Below, in pieces: positions 32,381 through 40,831 of a stretch of 64,000 nt of DNA. Position 1 is the stretch's first letter. Each line of letters starts with the position of its first letter. Under the pieces are notes generated by a model. It searched no databases. It saw only the letters and a program-made list of their open reading frames with translations, and was not told the DNA's origin. Source of the stretch: Sphingomonas sp. BK580 (GTDB taxonomy: Bacteria; Pseudomonadota; Alphaproteobacteria; Sphingomonadales; Sphingomonadaceae); NCBI RefSeq assembly GCF_014194975.1, contig NZ_JACIAY010000002.1:62001-126000 (forward strand). The letters are read 5' to 3'. The translations under genes and the position numbers were made by a program.

Positions 32381-34405
32381 ATGGTCAGGCAAGCTGTGCG
32401 CGCGGCGCTTTTCATCCTCGTGACACTGCTGGTCGCGAGCGGTGCGCTCGCGCAGCCCGCGCGCCACGTCGCGCTGACGCTGGTGGCGGAGAGCGACCGG
32501 CCCGCCGCCGGCAGCGAGGTGGCGCTGGCGTTCCGCGCCGTGCCGCAGCCGGGGTGGCACGGCTATTGGCGCAACCCCGGCGACGCGGGCGTGCCGACCC
32601 GCGTGACCTGGACGCTGCCCGCCGGCGCGCGCGCGGGCGAGCTCGACTATCCGGTGCCGTCGCGGCTGCTGATCGCGGGGCTGATGAACTATGTCTACGA
32701 GAAGCCCTGGGCGCTGCTGACGACCCTCCGCCTGCCCGCGGGGCTGGCGCCGGGCACGCGGCTGCCGCTCGCCGCCAAGCTCGACTACCTCGTCTGCACC
32801 GCGGAGATCTGCGTCCCCGAGACGCAGACGCTCACGCTCGACCTGACGGTGGGCGAGGGGGCGATCGATCCCGCGCGCCGGGCCGTGTTCGACGGCTGGC
32901 GGCGCGCGCTGCCGCGTCCGCTCTCGACCCCCGCGACGTGGCAGCACGCCGGTGACCGGTTCAGGCTGGCGGTGCCCATCCCGGCGGACGCGCCTGCCAG
33001 CGGCGCGTGGTTCTACCCGGCGAATGGCGGGGCGATCGACTATGCCGCGCCGCAGACGGTCACGCGCGACGGTGACACGCTGACGGTGGAGGCCAAGGCC
33101 GCGGCCCAGCCGGCGACGGGGGAGATCACGGGCGTGCTCGCCACCGGCGAGGGCGGCGGGCTGGCGCTCACCGCTCGGCCCGGCACGGTCGCGGGGCCGC
33201 GAGGCGGCGACGGCATGCTCGCGACCGCGCTCGTCGCCTTCGCCGGCGCGGTGCTGGGCGGGCTGCTGCTCAACGTAATGCCCTGCGTCTTCCCGATCCT
33301 CAGCCTCAAGGCGCTCGGCCTCGCCCGCTCGGGCGAGAGCGCGGCGCACGCGCGGCGCGAGGCCTTGGCCTATACCGCGGGCGTGCTGCTGGTGTGCGTC
33401 GGGCTCGGCGCGGGGCTGCTGGCGCTGCGCGCGGCGGGATCGAGCGCGGGCTGGGCCTTTCAGTTGCAGGACCCGCGCGTGATCGGCGCGCTGCTGCTGC
33501 TCGTCACCGCGATCGCGCTCAACCTCGCCGGGCTCTTCGAGCTGCCGACGCCGCGGTTCGCCGCCAAGAGCGGCGCGGCGGGGGCGTTCGCGACCGGCGC
33601 GCTGGCGGCGTTCGTGGCGACGCCGTGCACCGGGCCGTTCATGGGGGCCGCGCTCGGCGCCGCGCTGGTGCTGCCCGCCGCGGCGGCGCTCGGGGTGTTC
33701 GCCGGGCTGGGGCTGGGGATCGCGCTGCCGTTCCTGCTGATCGGCTTCGTGCCCGCACTCCGCGCCCGGCTGCCGCGGCCCGGCGCGTGGATGACTCGGC
33801 TGCGCCGCGTCCTGTCGCTGCCGATGTGGCTGACCGCGCTCGCGCTCGCCTGGGTGCTGGGGCGCCAGGCCGGGGTGGACGGGATGACGCTCGGCCTCGC
33901 CGCGACCCTGCTCGCCGCGGTCGGCCTGTGGTGGACCGGGCTGCGCCAGCACGCCGGGCGCGGCGCGGCCTGGTGGCCCGCCGGCGTCGCGCTGCTCCTC
34001 GCGCTGGGCGGCGTCGCGCTGGTGCGACCGGCGGCGAGCGGCGCCAGCGCGGTGGCGGGGCTGCCCGGCGCCGAGCCGTTCAGCGAGGCGCGACTCGCCG
34101 CGCTGCGGGCGGAGGGCAGGCCGGTCTTCGCCTATTTCACGGCCGACTGGTGCCTCACCTGCAAGGTCAACGAGAAGGCCGCGATCGAGACTGCCACCAC
34201 CGCGACCGCGTTCGAGCGGGGCAAGGTGGCGGTGCTGGTCGGCGACTGGACCGACGGCGACCCGGTGCTCGGCCGCTTTATCGAGGCGCACAACCGCGCC
34301 GGCGTGCCGCTCTATCTCTGGTACAAGCCCGGCGCCGCTGCGCCGCGCGTGCTGCCCCAGGTGCTCACCAGCGGGATGCTCGCCGCGCTGCCCGTCGAGC
34401 GCTGA
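32381..34405 (+). CDS. DsbD-like thiol:disulfide interchange protein
   Basis: Moves electrons from cytosolic thioredoxin to periplasmic thiols. The 674-residue protein has a signal peptide, a periplasmic N-terminal domain at about 30-260 (PQPGWHGYWRNPGDAG, VCTAEICVPE) of the DsbC-like/ScsB type, eight membrane segments at about 280-565 with the two redox cysteines C302 (NVMPCVFPILSLK) and C416 (ATPCTGPF), and a C-terminal thioredoxin domain with the CxxC pair C591/C594 (DWCLTCK). This arrangement is common in alphaproteobacterial DsbD/ScsB proteins. The ATG at 32381 begins the signal peptide. Confidence 0.9.
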   Translation: MVRQAVRAALFILVTLLVASGALAQPARHVALTLVAESDRPAAGSEVALAFRAVPQPGWHGYWRNPGDAGVPTRVTWTLPAGARAGELDYPVPSRLLIAGLMNYVYEKPWALLTTLRLPAGLAPGTRLPLAAKLDYLVCTAEICVPETQTLTLDLTVGEGAIDPARRAVFDGWRRALPRPLSTPATWQHAGDRFRLAVPIPADAPASGAWFYPANGGAIDYAAPQTVTRDGDTLTVEAKAAAQPATGEITGVLATGEGGGLALTARPGTVAGPRGGDGMLATALVAFAGAVLGGLLLNVMPCVFPILSLKALGLARSGESAAHARREALAYTAGVLLVCVGLGAGLLALRAAGSSAGWAFQLQDPRVIGALLLLVTAIALNLAGLFELPTPRFAAKSGAAGAFATGALAAFVATPCTGPFMGAALGAALVLPAAAALGVFAGLGLGIALPFLLIGFVPALRARLPRPGAWMTRLRRVLSLPMWLTALALAWVLGRQAGVDGMTLGLAATLLAAVGLWWTGLRQHAGRGAAWWPAGVALLLALGGVALVRPAASGASAVAGLPGAEPFSEARLAALRAEGRPVFAYFTADWCLTCKVNEKAAIETATTATAFERGKVAVLVGDWTDGDPVLGRFIEAHNRAGVPLYLWYKPGAAAPRVLPQVLTSGMLAALPVER

Positions 34406-34494
34406 GCCGGATCGGAGGCGATATGCCGCTTGTGCAGCGCAACCAACTTCGCCAGCATGGGTCGAAAGCTCGGCTCGTGAGTTGACGGGGGTAG

Positions 34495-35997
34495 ATGGGG
34501 AAGACGGCGTTCGACGAGATCATGGGGGCGGCCGATCGTGACGGTGCCCGCCCCGAGCTGGCGGACCTGTGTCGCTGGCTCGACGAGACGCCGTCCGACG
34601 AGCTGCGTCGCCGCCAGCGCTCCGCCGAGGTCACCTTCCGCCAGCTCGGCATCACCTTCGCGGTCTACGGCGAGAGCGAGGCGAGCGAGCGCATCATCCC
34701 GTTCGACATCGTGCCGCGCGTCTTCCTTGCCGACGAGTGGGCGCGCCTGTCCGAGGGGCTGGTGCAGCGAGTCGAGGCGATCAACGCCTTCCTGGTCGAC
34801 ATCTACGGCGAGCGCCGCATCCTCAAGGAGGGCGTGCTTCCCGCCGACCTGATCCTCGGCAACCCGCAGTTCCGCCCCGAGATCGCCGGCATCCGCCCGC
34901 CGCATGACGTCTGGGCGCATATCTGCGGCATCGACCTGGTGCGCACCGGGCCGGATCAATTCTACGTGCTCGAGGACAATGCGCGGACGCCCTCGGGGGT
35001 GAGCTACATGCTCGAGAACCGCGAGGCGATGGTGCGGCTGTGCCCCGAGCTCTTCGCCAAGTTCCGCGTGGCGGCGGTCGACAGCTACCCCGACATGCTG
35101 CTCGAGACGATGAAGTCGGTGGCACCGCGCGGTAGCGGGCAGCATCCGAACTGCGTGCTGCTGACCCCCGGCCACTATAATTCGGCCTATTACGAGCACA
35201 GCTTCCTCGCCGACTCGATGGGAATCGAGCTGGTCGAGGCGGCCGACCTCGTCGTCGACGACGATCTCGTCTACATGCGCACCATCGCCGGGCGCGTGAA
35301 GGTCGACGTCATCTATCGCCGAGTCGACGATGACTTCCTCGATCCGCTGGTGTTCCGTCCCGAGTCGCTGCTCGGCGTGCCCGGCCTGATCGCCGCTTAC
35401 GCCGCTGGTAACGTCGCGATCATCAACGCGCCCGGCAACGGCATCGCCGACGACAAGGCGATCTACAGCTACATGCCCGAGATCGTGCGCTTCTACTCGG
35501 GCGGAGAGGCCAAGCTGCCGATCGTAGAGACGTGGCGCTGCCGCGAGCCCGACGCGCTGCGCTACGTGCTCGACCATCTCGACGAGCTGGTGGTCAAGCT
35601 GGTCGATGGCTCGGGCGGCTATGGCATGCTGGTCGGGCCGACCGCCTCCAGCGCCGAGATCGAGCGTTTCCGCGCCGCGCTGGTGGCCGAGCCGCATCGC
35701 TATATCGCACAGCCGACGCTGGCGCTCTCCACCGTGCCGACGCTGGTGGAGCAGGGCGTGGCGCCGCGCCACGTCGACTTTCGCCCGTTCGTGCTGAGCG
35801 GCGCGCGCGGGGTGCAGGTGGTGCCGGGCGGGCTCACCCGTGTCGCGCTGCGCGAGGGCTCCCTGGTGGTCAATTCGTCGCAGGGTGGCGGCACCAAGGA
35901 CAGTTTCGTGCTGATGCCCGGCGCGCCGACGATGTCCCAGTCGCCCGGCACCCAGACGATGGGCGGCATGACCCAGACGCTCGGCGGGCAGGGCTGA
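34495..35997 (+). CDS. Circularly permuted ATP-grasp protein
   Basis: A 500-residue protein of the circularly permuted ATP-grasp type 2 family (DUF404/DUF407), predicted amide- or peptide-ligases. Seen are the ITFAVYGESEASERIIPFDIVPR block, GERRILKEGVLPADL, YVLEDNARTPSGVSYMLENRE, the VKVDVIYRRVDDDFLDPL block, GNGIADDKAIYSYMP and DGSGGYGMLVGP near the C-terminus. A Met/Gln/Thr-rich tail with repeated MSQSP/TQTMGG motifs ends the protein. It overlaps the next gene by one base. This family is known to occur together with alpha-E and transglutaminase-like genes, as it does here, and is thought to make or attach a small peptide; the product is unknown. Confidence 0.9.
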   Translation: MGKTAFDEIMGAADRDGARPELADLCRWLDETPSDELRRRQRSAEVTFRQLGITFAVYGESEASERIIPFDIVPRVFLADEWARLSEGLVQRVEAINAFLVDIYGERRILKEGVLPADLILGNPQFRPEIAGIRPPHDVWAHICGIDLVRTGPDQFYVLEDNARTPSGVSYMLENREAMVRLCPELFAKFRVAAVDSYPDMLLETMKSVAPRGSGQHPNCVLLTPGHYNSAYYEHSFLADSMGIELVEAADLVVDDDLVYMRTIAGRVKVDVIYRRVDDDFLDPLVFRPESLLGVPGLIAAYAAGNVAIINAPGNGIADDKAIYSYMPEIVRFYSGGEAKLPIVETWRCREPDALRYVLDHLDELVVKLVDGSGGYGMLVGPTASSAEIERFRAALVAEPHRYIAQPTLALSTVPTLVEQGVAPRHVDFRPFVLSGARGVQVVPGGLTRVALREGSLVVNSSQGGGTKDSFVLMPGAPTMSQSPGTQTMGGMTQTLGGQG

Positions 35998-36932
35998 TGC
36001 TCAGCCGCACCGCCGCCTCGCTCTACTGGCTCGGCCGCTACGTCGAGCGGGCCGACTTCATCGCGCGGCTGGTCGAGGCGACGCTGCGGCTCGACGTGCT
36101 CTCCACCCGCCCCGCGGGCGAGGACGCGTGGCGTTCGGCGCTGGCGGTGACCGAGACCGAGCGCGCCTTCGCCGCGGTCGGCGGCGAGCTGACCCGCGAG
36201 GAGGTGGCGCGCTTCCTGCTCGCCGACGGCGGCCACCCCGGATCGATCATACGCTGCGTCGGCATGGCGCGGGACAATGCGCGCGCGGTGCGCACCGCGC
36301 TCAGCCGCGAGGCGTGGCAGGCGATCAACGGCGCCTGGCTGCTGTTCGATCAGCGCGTCGCGCGACTCGATCCCGCGACGACACTGGCGCTGGTCGACTC
36401 GGTGAAGGCGGAGACACGCGGCTTCGAGGGCGCGGTCCACCGCATGCTGCGCAACCAGACGACCTTGTTCATCCGGCTCGGCCAGGCGGTGGAGCGGACC
36501 GACAACACCGCGCGCCTGCTCGACGTGAAATACCACCTGCTGCTGCCCGCCGGCGAGCCGGTGGGCGGCACGGTCGATCGCGATCAATGGACCACGATCC
36601 TCCAGACGGTGTCGGCGGTGACCGCTTATCGCTGGCTCTACAGCGACGGGCTGGCGCCCGCCAACGTGATCGATCTCCTGCTCAGCCGCGGCGAGCTGCC
36701 GCGCAGCGTCGCCGCCGCGACCGAGGAGACGGTCACGGCGCTCACCGGCCTGTCGCGGTCCAGTGGGACGCAGGGTGAGGCCGACCGGACCGCGCGCACG
36801 CGCCAGGCGCGGATCGCGCGCACCCGCACCAGCGATGTGATCACCGCCGGCCTCCACGAGCACCTCCAGGCGATCATCGTGGAGAATGCGCAGCTCCACG
36901 ACGCGATCGGCCGGCAGTTCAAGTTCGCCTGA
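35997..36932 (+). CDS. Alpha-E domain protein
   Basis: A 311-residue, all-helical protein of the alpha-E (DUF403) family, which always accompanies the permuted ATP-grasp gene. The start MLSRTAASLYWLGRYVERADFIARLVEATLRL is diagnostic, as are MARDNARAVRTALSREAWQAIN, FIRLGQAVERTDNTARLLDVKYH and the conserved C-terminal helices. No catalytic residues are known; a scaffold or cofactor role for the ligase is inferred. The start overlaps the previous stop by one base (TGATG), and its own stop overlaps the transglutaminase-like gene the same way. Confidence 0.92.
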   Translation: MLSRTAASLYWLGRYVERADFIARLVEATLRLDVLSTRPAGEDAWRSALAVTETERAFAAVGGELTREEVARFLLADGGHPGSIIRCVGMARDNARAVRTALSREAWQAINGAWLLFDQRVARLDPATTLALVDSVKAETRGFEGAVHRMLRNQTTLFIRLGQAVERTDNTARLLDVKYHLLLPAGEPVGGTVDRDQWTTILQTVSAVTAYRWLYSDGLAPANVIDLLLSRGELPRSVAAATEETVTALTGLSRSSGTQGEADRTARTRQARIARTRTSDVITAGLHEHLQAIIVENAQLHDAIGRQFKFA

Positions 36933-37732
36933 TGCGCCTCTCGATCGAGCACCGCACGAGCTATCGCTTCACCGCCCCGCAATCGCGCATCGTCCAGCTG
37001 CTGCGCATGACCCCGCGCAACAGCCACGACCAGACCGTCGCCGAGTGGCACATCTCGATCGACTGCGACGCGCGGTTGCGCGAGCATCGCGACGGCTTCG
37101 GCAATCGCACCACGATGCTCTACGCCGAGGGGCCGCTCGACGGCATCGACATCGCGGTCGCGGGCGAGGTGGTGACGAGCACCTCGCGCGGCGTGCTGCA
37201 CGGCACGTTCGAGCCGCTGCCGCCGGCGTTGTACCTGCGCACTACCCCGACCACTAGCGCCGATGCGGCGATCGAGGCGTTCGCGCGCGAGGCGGTAAGC
37301 GGCGCCGCGCCGATCCCGGCGCTGCACGCGCTCAACCGCGCGCTGCACGAGCGTTTCGCCGTCTCGTCCGAGCGCCCCGATCCGGGTCTCACCGCGGTCG
37401 ACGCCTTCGCGCGCGACGGCGTCACCCCGCGCGACCTCGCGCAGCTGTTCGTCGCGGCAGCGCGCGCACTGGCGGTGCCGGCGCGCTACGTCACGGGCTA
37501 TTGCGACCTGCAGGACGGCCGCCGCGCCACGCCGCACGGATGGGCCGAGGCCTGGGTCGACGACCTCGGCTGGGTGGGGTTCGACCCGACGCTCGGTGAG
37601 TCACCCGAGGAGCATCACGTCCGCGTCGCGGTGGCGCTCGACGCGACCGGCTCCTCGCCCGTGGCGGGCTCGCGGCTCGGCGAAGGGCGTGAGTGTCTGG
37701 AAGTCGAGGTCCAGGTCAGCGCGCAGGAATAG
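36932..37732 (+). CDS. Transglutaminase-like protein without the catalytic cysteine
   Basis: Third gene of the ATP-grasp/alpha-E operon, 266 residues. The N-terminal beta domain (MRLSIEHRTSYRFTAPQSRIVQLLRMTPR) and the core ARALAVPARYVTGY are those of the bacterial transglutaminase family that accompanies these genes. The catalytic His202 (PHGWAEAW) and Asp218 (GWVGFDPT) are present, but the block that should read GVC.D.AH is GVTPRDLAQ at about 163-171, so the nucleophilic cysteine is replaced (Thr165/Pro166). It is therefore unlikely to act as a cysteine protease or transglutaminase. It may bind the product of the ATP-grasp enzyme instead. An active paralogue lies at 39.3 kb. Confidence 0.88.
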   Translation: MRLSIEHRTSYRFTAPQSRIVQLLRMTPRNSHDQTVAEWHISIDCDARLREHRDGFGNRTTMLYAEGPLDGIDIAVAGEVVTSTSRGVLHGTFEPLPPALYLRTTPTTSADAAIEAFAREAVSGAAPIPALHALNRALHERFAVSSERPDPGLTAVDAFARDGVTPRDLAQLFVAAARALAVPARYVTGYCDLQDGRRATPHGWAEAWVDDLGWVGFDPTLGESPEEHHVRVAVALDATGSSPVAGSRLGEGRECLEVEVQVSAQE

Positions 37733-37741
37733 AGCGCCGCT

Positions 37742-38287
37742 CTACGCCAACGGCCAGCGCGCCACCGCCTCGTACCGCGCGCCACCAGCGGTGAGATGAC
37801 TCTCATAGAGCAGGAGGTGCTCGAGCCTGAAGTCGGGCGTGGCGAGCGCGGCATGCGCCTCGGTCCAGCGCGCCACTGCGGCGGGATCGACGCCGCGGCG
37901 CGCCAGTCGCGCGAGCGTGACATGCGGTAGGTAGCGGCGCGGGTCCGGCGCCACCGCGGCCCGGGCCAGCGCCTGGTCGACCTTGCGGTGGAGCGCGGCG
38001 AGCGGCGCGGCGGGCACGACCCGTGCCCACAGAGTGTCGACTCGTCCGCGCTGGTCGAACGCGCCGACGCCTTCGACCCGCACCGTGGGCACCGGCGCGA
38101 TCACGCCGGCGAGCGCAGCGGCGATGTCCTCGGCCTGGGTCCGCTCGACCTCGCCGACGAAACGCAGCGTGAGATGAAGCTGCTCGTCGTCCTGCCAGCG
38201 CACGCCGGCGACAGCGTCGCCCGAGGCGGCGAGCAGGATGGCGCGGATCGCCGGCGGGGGACGCAGAGCGACGAACAGACGGTGCAT
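37742..38287 (-). CDS. thpR: RNA 2',3'-cyclic phosphodiesterase (2'-5' RNA ligase family)
   Basis: A 181-residue member of the 2H phosphoesterase superfamily. The start MHRLFVALRPP and two catalytic HxTx motifs are visible: HLTL at 38-41 and HVTL near residue 120. ThpR proteins open 2',3'-cyclic phosphates on RNA and can ligate tRNA halves in reverse. It is convergent with the preceding operon (nine bases apart) and divergent from the Bax-inhibitor gene. The longer frame to 38410 overlaps the divergent gene and is not supported. Confidence 0.88.
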   Translation of the reverse strand: MHRLFVALRPPPAIRAILLAASGDAVAGVRWQDDEQLHLTLRFVGEVERTQAEDIAAALAGVIAPVPTVRVEGVGAFDQRGRVDTLWARVVPAAPLAALHRKVDQALARAAVAPDPRRYLPHVTLARLARRGVDPAAVARWTEAHAALATPDFRLEHLLLYESHLTAGGARYEAVARWPLA

Positions 38288-38318
38288 GAAATCTCTGTAA
38301 CGAACGGTTGCTGTCGTC

Positions 38319-38337
38319 GGAACGGGGAGCCCGTTCC
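38319..38337. promoter_or_regulatory. Perfect inverted repeat in a divergent promoter region
   Basis: GGAACGGG (38319-38326) and CCCGTTCC (38330-38337) are separated by GAG. It lies between the divergent starts of thpR (38287) and the Bax-inhibitor gene (38410). The size and position fit an operator for a dimeric regulator, or a small RNA hairpin; neither is proved. Confidence 0.4.
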
Positions 38338-38409
38338 TTGAAAAGGAAACGGCGCGCGGCGATATTCGTCGCAACCGGCATGAGTGCCGGGCGAAGGAGT
38401 TTTGAGACA

Positions 38410-39150
38410 ATGGCCAACTGGTCCGATCCCCGGCCCTCCGCCGCCGCGTTCGGCGGAACCGCTTCGGGCACCCGCGACGCGGCGTTCGACGCCGGGCTGC
38501 GGTCGTACATGCTGTCCGTCTACAATTACATGGCCTCGGGCGTGCTGCTCACCGGCATCGTCGCGCTGGCGTTCGCGCTGTCGGGCTATGCCCAGGCCGC
38601 GTTCCAGTCGCCGCTGCGCTGGGTGATCGCGCTGCTGCCGCTCGGCTTCGTCTTCGCGATGAGCTTCGGGCAGGGCAAGTTCACGACCTCGACGCTCAAG
38701 GCGATGTTCTGGGGCTTCGCGGTAGCGATGGGTCTGTCGCTCTCGTCGATCTTTTTCGTCTACTCGCCCGTCGCGATCGCGCAGGCGTTCGCGGCGACCG
38801 CGGCCGGCTTCGCCGCGCTCAGCCTCTACGGCTATACGACGAAGCGCGATCTCTCGGCGTTCGGCGCGTTCCTGATCATCGGTCTGGTCGGCCTGATCGT
38901 CGCAAGCCTGATCAACCTCTTCGTGAACTCGGGCCCGCTCGGCCTGGTGATCTCGATCGTCGGGGTGCTGCTGTTCGCGGGCCTCACCGCCTATGACACG
39001 CAGCGCACCAAGAGCCTGTACTTCCAGGTCGCCGGCTACGGCCCCGAGATGGTCGGCAAGGCGGTGGTGATGTCGGCGCTGAGCCTGTACCTCGACTTCA
39101 TCAACATGTTCCTCTTCATCCTGCGGCTGTTCGGCGGCAATCGCGACTGA
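38410..39150 (+). CDS. Bax inhibitor-1/YccA family membrane protein
   Basis: A 246-residue integral membrane protein of the TMBIM/BI-1 family. After a soluble N-terminus (about 40 residues) come seven hydrophobic segments, starting with SGVLLTGIVALAFALSGYA. Family marks include SIFFVYSPVAIAQAFAATAAGFAALSLYGYTTKRDLS, LTAYDTQRTKSLY with the conserved Asp of AYDTQ, and LYLDFINMFLFILRLFG at the C-terminus. Bacterial members such as BsYetJ are pH-sensitive calcium channels and E. coli YccA inhibits FtsH; which applies here is unknown. AAGGAG at about 38394 precedes the ATG. A strong terminator follows. Confidence 0.92.
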   Translation: MANWSDPRPSAAAFGGTASGTRDAAFDAGLRSYMLSVYNYMASGVLLTGIVALAFALSGYAQAAFQSPLRWVIALLPLGFVFAMSFGQGKFTTSTLKAMFWGFAVAMGLSLSSIFFVYSPVAIAQAFAATAAGFAALSLYGYTTKRDLSAFGAFLIIGLVGLIVASLINLFVNSGPLGLVISIVGVLLFAGLTAYDTQRTKSLYFQVAGYGPEMVGKAVVMSALSLYLDFINMFLFILRLFGGNRD

Positions 39151-39186
39151 GCCGCATAGCCGATCCTCGATCGGCGGCGTTTCGGA

Positions 39187-39214
39187 GGGGCTCGGCGGGC
39201 GACCGCCGGGCCCC
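39187..39214 (+). terminator. Intrinsic terminator after the Bax-inhibitor gene
   Basis: GGGGCTCGGCGG (39187-39198) and CCGCCGGGCCCC (39203-39214) form a 12-pair stem with one G-T wobble and a GCGA tetraloop, followed by TTCTCTT. Confidence 0.85.
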
Positions 39215-39255
39215 TTCTCTTGTGGGTTCGCGCTGGCGGGCCGGAGACCCGTCCC

Positions 39256-40038
39256 ATGCGCCTCTCGATCCAGGTCCTTCTCGACTACGGCTTCCCCGAG
39301 CCCGCCGACGTGCTGCTTCAGATCGAGGCCGCGGCGCTGCCTGCGCAGCGGCTCGAGACGCAGGCGCTGGTGATCGAGTCGGATCATCCGATCCGCGCGG
39401 TGGCGGGCGAGGAGGGGGTCGGGCAGCGCTGCTGGGCGCGCGGCGAGCGTCGGCTGGTGGCGCGCTATGAGGCCGTGGTCGCGATCGAGCGCGCGGCGCT
39501 CGACCTCTCCGGCCTGCTCGCAACGCCGGTCACGTCCCTACCAGCGGTGACGATCCCGTACCTGCTGCCGAGCCGCTACTGCGAGTCGGACCGGTTCGAG
39601 CATCTCGTCCGTCGCCGCTTCGAGGGGCTGAGCGGCGGTGCGCTGGCGCTCGCGCTGGCCGACTTCGTGCGCGGTCACCTTCGCTATGACGGGGCCGAAA
39701 CCGACTCCCGCACCACGGCGATGGAGACGTTCGCGTCGGGGCGAGGTGTCTGCCGCGACTATGCGCACCTGCTCGTCGCGCTGGCCCGCGCCGCGGAGAT
39801 CCCGGCGCGCTGCGTCGCGGTCTACGCTCCCGGTGTGGACCCGCCGGACTTCCACGCGGTCGCCGAACTGTGGCTCGACGGCGGCTGGCACCTCGTCGAT
39901 GCCACCGGCATGGCGCGCGCCGACGAGATGGCGGTGGTCACGGTCGGGCGCGATGCCACCGACATCGCCTTCATGACCGTGTTCGGCACCGCCAATCTGT
40001 GGACGCAGACCGTGCAGGTCGCGCGCCTGCCGGACTGA
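39256..40038 (+). CDS. Transglutaminase-like cysteine protease, intact triad
   Basis: A 260-residue protein of the bacterial transglutaminase/protease superfamily. The N-terminal domain begins MRLSIQVLLDYGFPEPADVLLQIEAA. The catalytic triad is complete: C166 in GRGVCRDYAH, H200 in DFHAVAELW and D215 in LVDATGMAR. It differs from the operon transglutaminase-like protein at 36.9 kb, which has lost the cysteine; this one could supply the missing activity, but it lies in its own transcription unit behind a terminator. The ATG at 39256 is preferred over the upstream frame because the beta-strand start matches the family. Confidence 0.88.
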   Translation: MRLSIQVLLDYGFPEPADVLLQIEAAALPAQRLETQALVIESDHPIRAVAGEEGVGQRCWARGERRLVARYEAVVAIERAALDLSGLLATPVTSLPAVTIPYLLPSRYCESDRFEHLVRRRFEGLSGGALALALADFVRGHLRYDGAETDSRTTAMETFASGRGVCRDYAHLLVALARAAEIPARCVAVYAPGVDPPDFHAVAELWLDGGWHLVDATGMARADEMAVVTVGRDATDIAFMTVFGTANLWTQTVQVARLPD

Positions 40039-40045
40039 TCGCGCA

Positions 40046-40071
40046 GGAACGCGCGCCCGTGACGCGGCGTT
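40046..40071 (+). promoter_or_regulatory. EcfG-type general stress promoter
   Basis: GGAAC (40046-40050) and CGTT (40068-40071) with exactly 17 bases between. It lies 40 bases before the start of the small acidic protein at 40111 and just after the stop of the preceding gene. Confidence 0.75.
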
Positions 40072-40110
40072 GGGCGTGTCAGACTGTTGCTCGCATCGCA
40101 GGAGAGAGAC

Positions 40111-40404
40111 ATGACCGACCAGAGCCCGATCGACGACCGCGCGCTCGACAGCCTCTCGGTGGCGCCGGAGGCCGGCAACGCGGGCGGTTCGAAGGACCCG
40201 CGCCAGGACGCCGGCCAGGACCGCTCGATCGAGAAGCGGCTGCAGAAGCATCCCGACAGCGCCGACGCGAAGGTCGACCAAGGATTGGACGAGTCGATGG
40301 ATGCGTCCGACCCGGTCTCCGCAACCCAGCCGGGGCGCAACGACCCGGCGCCCTCCTCGGGCTATGACGAGGCCGAGGAAGCAGAGCGTCAGCGCGACGC
40401 CTGA
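40111..40404 (+). CDS. Small acidic hydrophilic protein, stress-controlled
   Basis: A 97-residue protein without any known domain. It has no membrane segment, no cysteine, and is rich in Asp, Glu, Ser, Ala and Gln (for example DPRQDAGQDRSIEKRLQKH, GYDEAEEAERQRDA), so it is probably disordered. GGAGAGAGAC precedes the ATG. The EcfG-type promoter upstream implies expression in the general stress response. Disordered, hydrophilic stress proteins of this kind sometimes protect proteins or membranes on drying, which is only a suggestion here. Confidence 0.72.
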   Translation: MTDQSPIDDRALDSLSVAPEAGNAGGSKDPRQDAGQDRSIEKRLQKHPDSADAKVDQGLDESMDASDPVSATQPGRNDPAPSSGYDEAEEAERQRDA

Positions 40405-40831
40405 GCGTAGCGGGCGCGCCGTCAGCGTCGCGCCGGAGTGCCTCACCCCCGTCATCCCAAGAACGACGGGGTCCGGGGGAGGGTGGTGGCAGTGGTGAGT
40501 TCGACTGCCGCACCGTATCGTACCGCGGCCGTCGTCAGGGTGACGGTACCCGAGGCGCTCCGTCGATCCACTGCCCGGCCGGCACATCACTTCACCACCC
40601 CCAGCGATCGAATGTTGCTTTAAAGTCGCGCCGACACCGCCTTTTTCACCATGATACAACCGCTGGTCGCATCCATGTTGCGGTGCGGCACGGATCGTGA
40701 TGGATTAATGACAATCGGAAGGCACGCGCGTTAAGGGCTGCGTTAACCCTTTTCGCGCATGATCCTCCCGGTTGAAACGCTGGGGCGGGGTACGGATCGT
40801 GGGTGCCAGAAGGAAGCCGGCCGAGGGCGCG
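40405..40831. other. 427-base gene-free stretch before a hypothetical gene
   Basis: I find no convincing reading frame. The 5' part holds a short REP-like piece (CCCCGTCATCCC..GACGGGGTCC, about 40447-40474). The 3' part (about 40610-40790) is noticeably richer in A and T than its surroundings and contains several TTAA half-sites, so it probably carries the promoter of the gene at 40832 and perhaps an untranslated leader. Confidence 0.55.
40731..40750 (+). promoter_or_regulatory. Paired TTAA half-sites (possible CtrA-like box)
   Basis: TTAAGG (40731) and TTAACC (40743) are separated by eight bases between the TTAA cores; CtrA of alphaproteobacteria prefers seven. A further TTAA lies near 40705. 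AAGGG and CCCTT within the site could also pair as a short hairpin. Weak candidate. Confidence 0.22.

Noticed and set aside
34312..35772. Long minus-strand frame opposite the ATP-grasp gene
   Set aside because: No family motifs, His/Asp/Arg-rich composition expected of an antisense frame; the plus-strand gene has full family blocks.
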